Shown here piece after piece: positions 14,843 to 19,334 of a stretch of DNA of 19,334 nt. Under the pieces are notes generated by a model, which saw only the letters and a program-made list of their open reading frames with translations, did not search any database and had not been told where the DNA came from. The stretch is from Bacillota bacterium (GTDB lineage: Bacteria > Bacillota > Clostridia > Oscillospirales > Oscillospiraceae), in NCBI GenBank assembly GCA_023393155.1, contig JAEWML010000152.1, forward strand, positions 1 through 19,334, read 5' to 3'. Every line of letters starts with the position of its first letter. Position 1 is the stretch's first letter. Position numbers and translations under genes: made by a program.

Positions 14843-15577
14843 ATGGCTATCATGGACAGGTTAAAAGGAAAAGTTGTTGTAATTACCGGCGGCGCAAGAG
14901 GCGTTGGCTACTGTATGTGCGAGCGCTTCGCGCAGGAAAATCCGGAGATGATTTACTCCGTCGACATGGCGGACGGCGGCTATCAGCATCCGCTGGTGCG
15001 TTCGGTGAAGCTGAGCATTACCGACCGCGCGGCTCTTGCTGAGTTTGCCCGGCAGGTGAAAGAGGAGTTTGGACATTTGGACGTCCTCGTTAACAACGCC
15101 GCCATTACCAGAGACTCTATGCTTTATAAAATGACGGAGGAACAGTGGGACGCGGTGATTGATGTAAATTTGAAGGGGACCTTCAATATTACGCAGGCCC
15201 TCGTTCCCTTCATGCGGGAGCAGAAGACGGGCTGCATTCTCTCCGTCTCCTCCGGCAGCGGGGTTTACGGCAACATCGGTCAAACCAACTACGCCGCCAC
15301 AAAGGCGGGTCTGATTGGCATGACCTACTCCTGGGCAAAGGAGCTGAACCTCCACGGCGAGCAAATCCGCTGCAATGTTTTAGCGCCCGATAACATTGAA
15401 ACCGAAATGGCAAAAACCATTCCGGCGAAGATTTTGGACCCCCTGATTGCCCGCACGCCGCTCAGGCGCATGTGCCAGCCCATTGAGGTTGCCAACACGG
15501 CGCTGTTTCTCGCCAGCGAAGAAGCGTCCTTTATCAACGGGCAGGTGATTTGCGTAAACGGTGGCCTGCGGCTGTAA
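14843..15577 (+). CDS. SDR family oxidoreductase, FabG-like
   Basis: A 244-residue classical short-chain dehydrogenase with an NAD(P)-binding motif TGGARGVG at residues 15-22, LVNNAA, and catalytic Ser137, Tyr150 and Lys154 (YAATK), ending INGQVICVNGGLRL. It interconverts a ketone and an alcohol. FabG-type enzymes act on 3-oxoacyl thioesters, but many close relatives in catabolic operons act on sugars or polyols. It lies between dctM and a CoA-transferase, so a role in the pathway is more likely than in fatty-acid synthesis. Two starts, 14843 and 14852, are possible: AGGA at 14838-14841 is one base from the first and ten from the second, and GGA at 14834-14836 favours the first. Confidence 0.9.
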   Translation: MAIMDRLKGKVVVITGGARGVGYCMCERFAQENPEMIYSVDMADGGYQHPLVRSVKLSITDRAALAEFARQVKEEFGHLDVLVNNAAITRDSMLYKMTEEQWDAVIDVNLKGTFNITQALVPFMREQKTGCILSVSSGSGVYGNIGQTNYAATKAGLIGMTYSWAKELNLHGEQIRCNVLAPDNIETEMAKTIPAKILDPLIARTPLRRMCQPIEVANTALFLASEEASFINGQVICVNGGLRL

Positions 15578-15589
15578 GGCGGTACATCC

Positions 15590-17155
15590 ATGCTGAATGA
15601 AAAATTTGTATCGGCCGAACAAGCCGCCGGGGCAATCCCCGACGGGGCCTATGTCGGCATCGGCGGCTTTCTGGGTATCGGCTCGGCGGAGGAAATCAAC
15701 GTTGCCATTGAAACCCGTTTTCTCGTGGAGGGGCACCCCAGAGATTTGACGCTGCTTCATACCGGCGGCGTGGGCGACGGCAAGGACGCCGGAAACAATC
15801 ACCTTGCCCACGAGGGGCTGGTAAAACGGCTGATTGGCGGCCACTTTGCGAGAATTCCTAAGCTCGGCGCCATGGTGGAGCAGGAAAAAATCGAAGCCTT
15901 TAATATTCCGCAGGGCATCCTCTCCCACCTCTATCGCGAGAGCGCGGCCATGCGCCCAAGGCTGATTACCAAGGTGGGGCTTGGAACTTTCGTGGACCCC
16001 GACTTGGACGGGGCCAAGGTCAACGGCATTACGACGGGGACGATGGTGGATAAGGTGCAAATCGACGGCGAGGCGTATCTCAGCTATCACGTTCCCCCGG
16101 TGACGGTTGCCATGATTCGCGGCACCACAGCAGACGAGCAGGGCAACATCTCCTTTGAAAACGAGCCGCTGACGCTGGAGGGAATCTCCATTGCCACCGC
16201 TGCGAAAAACCATGGCGGCATCGTCATTGTGCAGGTGGAGAAGGTGGTGAAAAAGGGCGCAATTCTGCCCCAGAATGTGAAAATTCCCCACATTCTGGTG
16301 GACTACATTGTGGTGACCACGAAGCCGGAGGAATACCATCGGCAAAACTACGGCACATACTTCGACCCCCGCTTCACCCGCAGCGACATTGTTGTGGAGG
16401 GAACGGCGGTGCGGGCGCAAATGGGCGTTCGCAAAATCATCGGGCGGAGAGCCGCCATGTGCCTTGACAGGAAGATGCGGGTGGTGAACTTTGGAATCGG
16501 CATCCCAGAAACGGTGATGGCGGTTTTGAATGAGGAGGGGCAAAGCGCGGGCTTTACCTCCATCATTGAAAGCGGGGCCATCGGCGGCATTGCTCTGGGC
16601 GATATGAATTTCGGCTCGTGCATCTGCCCTGACGCAATTATCGACCAGCCCTATATGTTCGATTTCATCGACGGCGGCGGTCTGGACATGTCGTTTTTAG
16701 GGCTTGCCCAGTGCGACGCCAGAGGAAATATCAACGTGTCCCGCTTCGGCACAAAGGTGACGGGCTGCGGCGGCTTCATCGACATCTCCCAAAACGTCAA
16801 AAACATGGTCTTTTGCGGCACCTTTACCGCAAAGGGACTGGAAACTCGAATCTCCGATGCAGGCGAGCTGGTAATTGAGAAAGAGGGAAGCTCCAAAAAG
16901 TTTATTAAGACCTTGCAGCAGATTACCTTCAGCGGCGAGATTGCCGCCAAAAACAAGCGAAACATTCTGTTTATAACGGAGCGGGCGGTCTTAAAGCTGA
17001 CGCCTGAAGGACTGATGGTGACCGAAATCGCGCCGGGCATTGATTTGGAGCGGGATGTGCTGGGACAGATGGAGTTTACGCCCCTGCTCGCAGCCGACCT
17101 TAAGACCATGGACCCGCGGATATTCCGCGAGGAAGCAATGGGTTTGACTTTTTGA
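15590..17155 (+). CDS. Family I acyl-CoA:acetate/3-ketoacid CoA-transferase (YdiF/Pct type)
   Basis: A 521-residue single-chain CoA-transferase, the usual length for fused alpha-beta enzymes such as YdiF and propionate CoA-transferase. The N-terminal half has VGIGGFLGIGSAEE and TLLHTGGVGDGKDAGNNHLA; the C-terminal half has NFGIGIPETVM and the catalytic-Glu region SIIESGAIGGIALG with Glu327 as the expected nucleophile, which forms the glutamyl-CoA thioester. It moves CoA between a donor such as acetyl-CoA and a carboxylate acceptor. It starts 12 bases after the SDR stop. The partner substrate is unknown; a short-chain hydroxy or keto acid from the pathway is plausible. Confidence 0.92.
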   Translation: MLNEKFVSAEQAAGAIPDGAYVGIGGFLGIGSAEEINVAIETRFLVEGHPRDLTLLHTGGVGDGKDAGNNHLAHEGLVKRLIGGHFARIPKLGAMVEQEKIEAFNIPQGILSHLYRESAAMRPRLITKVGLGTFVDPDLDGAKVNGITTGTMVDKVQIDGEAYLSYHVPPVTVAMIRGTTADEQGNISFENEPLTLEGISIATAAKNHGGIVIVQVEKVVKKGAILPQNVKIPHILVDYIVVTTKPEEYHRQNYGTYFDPRFTRSDIVVEGTAVRAQMGVRKIIGRRAAMCLDRKMRVVNFGIGIPETVMAVLNEEGQSAGFTSIIESGAIGGIALGDMNFGSCICPDAIIDQPYMFDFIDGGGLDMSFLGLAQCDARGNINVSRFGTKVTGCGGFIDISQNVKNMVFCGTFTAKGLETRISDAGELVIEKEGSSKKFIKTLQQITFSGEIAAKNKRNILFITERAVLKLTPEGLMVTEIAPGIDLERDVLGQMEFTPLLAADLKTMDPRIFREEAMGLTF

Positions 17156-17196
17156 GACTGGAGAAAAGAAACTATGAGAAAAGGAGGTGTTAAGGC

Positions 17197-18216
17197 GTGA
17201 AATGCTTACAGGTTACAGCTCCCCGTCAAATGCGGATATTTGAGCGCGAGGTGCCTGCTCCGGCAGAAGGGGAGGCGCTTTTGAAGGTGCTTTACGGCGG
17301 CATTTGCGGCAGCGATCTGGGGTTATACCGCGGCAGCATGAATGATTACGCCACATACCCCCAAATTCCCGGGCATGAAATCGCGGCGGAGATATTGGAA
17401 GTTGGCAGAAATTCGCAGGGATTTGCACCCGGCATGCTGGTGACCCTGAATCCCTATTTCAACTGCGGCGAGTGCTATTCCTGCCGACGCGGCTATGTAA
17501 ATTGCTGCATGGAAAACCAAACCATGGGCCTTGCCCGTGAGGGCGGCTTCTCTGAATACATCACGATGCCCATAGAGAGGCTCTATTCCGGAAACGGACT
17601 GGGACCGAGAGCCTTGGCGCTGGTGGAGCCATTTTGCATCAGCTATCATGCGGTCAAGCGGGGAAAGGTCGGACCCGGCGACCGGGTGCTGATTGTGGGC
17701 GCGGGAACCATCGGGATGGGCGCCTTGCTGGCGGCCAAGCAATTGGGCGCGGAGGTTTATGTCTGCAATGTCTCCGAAAAGAAGCTGGAGCTTGCGCAAA
17801 AGCTGGGCGCGGACGGGGTAATCTTCAATAATGACCAGTCCACCTTCCGCGAAAAAGTGGATGCCCTCACCAATGGGGACGGCTTTGACGTTACCATCGA
17901 AGCGGCGGGACAGCCCTCCACCATGCTTAACTGTATTGAGGCGGCGGCCCATCGCGGCCGGGTGGTGGAGGTTGGAATTACAAGCAGGTCCACGGAGCTG
18001 ATTTTTAACATCATTGAGAAAAAGGAACTGGAGATTTACGGCAGCCGCAACGCAACCGCCCAGGAGTTTACGGAGGTAATCGCGCTTGCGTGCACCGGAA
18101 AGATCAATCTCGAAACCCTTGTGACCGGCGAATGCACGCTGGAGGAGGCCCCGGCCATGTTTGAACGTCTGGATAAAAGAGTCGGGTTTAACCTGAAAAC
18201 TCTTATCAAATTTTAA
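17197..18216 (+). CDS. Zinc-dependent medium-chain dehydrogenase (IolM/sorbitol/threonine DH-like)
   Basis: A 339-residue MDR enzyme. The catalytic zinc site shows GICGSD with Cys37 and GHE with His60/Glu61, plus VEPF near residue 143. A structural zinc site has Cys90, Cys93, Cys96 and Cys104. The NAD-binding motif VGAGTIGMG sits near residue 168. It oxidises a secondary alcohol. Start is GTG at 17197 with AAGGAGG nine bases upstream; upstream ATG codons are not in a ribosome-site position. Its pairing with an IolN-like hydrolase 19 bases downstream recalls the Thermotoga-type inositol route, in which IolM oxidises scyllo-inosose before IolN cleaves the ring. Substrate assignment rests on that context, so only the family is certain. 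Confidence 0.88.
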   Translation: MKCLQVTAPRQMRIFEREVPAPAEGEALLKVLYGGICGSDLGLYRGSMNDYATYPQIPGHEIAAEILEVGRNSQGFAPGMLVTLNPYFNCGECYSCRRGYVNCCMENQTMGLAREGGFSEYITMPIERLYSGNGLGPRALALVEPFCISYHAVKRGKVGPGDRVLIVGAGTIGMGALLAAKQLGAEVYVCNVSEKKLELAQKLGADGVIFNNDQSTFREKVDALTNGDGFDVTIEAAGQPSTMLNCIEAAAHRGRVVEVGITSRSTELIFNIIEKKELEIYGSRNATAQEFTEVIALACTGKINLETLVTGECTLEEAPAMFERLDKRVGFNLKTLIKF

Positions 18217-18235
18217 AATAACGGAGGAAACACCT

Positions 18236-19334
18236 ATGTCTACCACTGGAAATCTGAATCCCCAGGGCAAATGGCTCACCACAGAGCTTCCTGAAATTGT
18301 GTTCGAGGACACCACGGTCGGCCGCCTGAAAAAGCGCCTCTGGGATGCGCCCATGTCCGAGATTGACCGCATCCTGACAGAGGAATACGGCATTCCCGCG
18401 CCCTCCGGCTTCGGCACGGCGGGAACCTACATCCAGAACACCCCCCGCTCCAAGGTCTGTGAGCTGCGCAAGAAAAACGACGTGGTGATCGTTCCCATCG
18501 GCTGCACGGAAAACCACGGCCTGCACGCCAACAGCGGCCTTGATACCTTTATGGTCAGTCAGATCTGCGAGGGCGTAAAGCGCAAGTCCATCAAGGACGG
18601 ACGCGAGGTGGCGCTGGCCTTCCCGCCCCTGAACTACGGCGGACATCCCTATCACCATGTGGGCATGGCGGGCACCGTGATTATCCCCCAGCAGACCGTG
18701 CAGGAAATGCTGATTTACACCATGCTGGGCCTTTGGGACGACGGCTTCCGCAAAATCATTCTCGTCAACAACCATGGACATCACTGGATGATTGAGGCCG
18801 CCATTCAGGAGTTCTTCAAGCGCTTCCAGCTTCCCGCGTTTGTCACGCTGGTCGATTGGCACCGTGTTGTCCGTGAGTTCTTTTATGCCCAGCCCGATAA
18901 GGACGACTTTGTCTCCTCCCAGTTCGTCCATGCGGACGAATCTGAGACTTCCGTGGGCATGCTGCTCTTCCCGGAGATGCTGGATCTTACAAACGCCGTG
19001 GATACCGAGCCCAAGAGCCTGATGCTGGCCGGACACTATGACACCGCCTGCGACTCCTATCGCCGCCCCCACTCCTGGGTGGAGGTACAGGGCAACAACG
19101 CCATGGAGTGCTTCGGCACGCCGGAGGGCGTTGTGGGCTATCCCCGCAGAGCCACCGCAGAGAAGGCCAAGCGGCCCGTGGCCTGCATCTGCGAATACAT
19201 CACGTTGCTGATGGATGAGGTTTTGGTGGCCTATCCCGCCGGAAAGGTGCCTGAAATGATGACGCTGCGGTCTGCCGAGGAGCTGGCCGACTGCTTCAAG
19301 GAGCCCCTGAGCGAGGGCTGGAAGTCCGTTCACG
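18236..19334 (+). CDS. Creatininase-fold hydrolase, 3-dehydro-scyllo-inosose hydrolase (IolN)-like, partial
   Basis: At least 366 residues, cut by the window edge. An N-terminal extension of about 80 residues (TVGRLKKRLWDAPMSEIDRI, GFGTAGTYIQNTPRSKV) precedes a creatininase core. Metal-binding positions match the family: GCTENHG (Glu92, His94), Asp103 in GLDT, NNHGHH (His180) and HADESETS (His232, Glu235). Other landmarks are PPLNYGGHPYHHVGMAGTVI and LVDWHRVVREF. This longer form resembles IolN, which hydrolyses diketo-inositol, more than classical creatininase (about 260 residues). GGAGGA lies eight bases before the ATG. It follows the zinc dehydrogenase in the operon. The sequence is strong for the fold and moderate for IolN. 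Confidence 0.8.
   Translation, partial: MSTTGNLNPQGKWLTTELPEIVFEDTTVGRLKKRLWDAPMSEIDRILTEEYGIPAPSGFGTAGTYIQNTPRSKVCELRKKNDVVIVPIGCTENHGLHANSGLDTFMVSQICEGVKRKSIKDGREVALAFPPLNYGGHPYHHVGMAGTVIIPQQTVQEMLIYTMLGLWDDGFRKIILVNNHGHHWMIEAAIQEFFKRFQLPAFVTLVDWHRVVREFFYAQPDKDDFVSSQFVHADESETSVGMLLFPEMLDLTNAVDTEPKSLMLAGHYDTACDSYRRPHSWVEVQGNNAMECFGTPEGVVGYPRRATAEKAKRPVACICEYITLLMDEVLVAYPAGKVPEMMTLRSAEELADCFKEPLSEGWKSVH

Noticed and set aside
15380..16543. Long minus-strand ORF opposite the CoA-transferase
   Set aside because: Shadow of the plus-strand CoA-transferase, which has clear family motifs.
18206..19333. Long minus-strand ORF opposite the hydrolase gene
   Set aside because: It is the complement of a strongly biased coding frame with creatininase motifs on plus. 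The translation has repetitive His/Gly/Leu composition and no family pattern.

Overview
The window looks like a Firmicutes/Clostridia chromosome, probably a gut anaerobe of the Oscillospirales or Lachnospirales type. The basis is moderately high G+C, strong AAGGAGG-type ribosome sites, a BspA-like surface protein with DUF6273 domains, and a C4-carbohydrate/acid catabolic operon read from a sigma-54 promoter. The genus cannot be set from the sequence. No tRNA, rRNA or CRISPR array was seen.

Layout. (1) 1-3421, minus strand: a very large secreted cell-surface protein (signal peptide, Ig-like region, BspA-type leucine-rich repeats, two copies of a DUF6273 module separated by a putative Ig domain, start of an InlB-type repeat). 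It is split by a one-base frameshift near 2457-2490 and runs off the left edge. (2) 3507-3755, minus: a DUF2442 protein. (3) 4063-6549, plus: a MalT-like LuxR regulator, divergent from 1 and 2. (4) About 6620-9700: accessory DNA that looks like the remnant of an integrated mobile element. It holds a small minus-strand ORF, a small helical protein, three hairpin repeats, an AAA/RepA-like ATPase interrupted by TAG, an oriT-like block of inverted repeats, a damaged ribbon-helix-helix mobilisation-type gene and a small glycine-zipper membrane protein. (5) 9910-11370, minus: a PAS-domain sigma-54 activator. (6) 11755-19334, plus: a sigma-54 promoter followed by dctP-dctQ-dctM (TRAP transporter), an SDR reductase, a family I CoA-transferase, a zinc-dependent dehydrogenase and a creatininase-fold hydrolase resembling 3-dehydro-scyllo-inosose hydrolase (IolN). 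The last gene is cut by the right edge.

How the genes work together. The PAS sensor-activator is transcribed away from the operon. Two copies of a 17-bp palindromic site (TGATACAnTTTTnTATC), 125 bp apart, lie between the activator gene and a near-perfect -24/-12 promoter. The simplest reading is that the activator binds these sites and turns on the whole transporter and catabolic operon. The enzymes suggest uptake of a cyclic polyol/keto-sugar or a related acid, oxidation, hydrolytic ring opening, and CoA activation of a carboxylate product. The real substrate is not shown by the sequence. This sigma-54-controlled operon is the most interesting intact system in the window.
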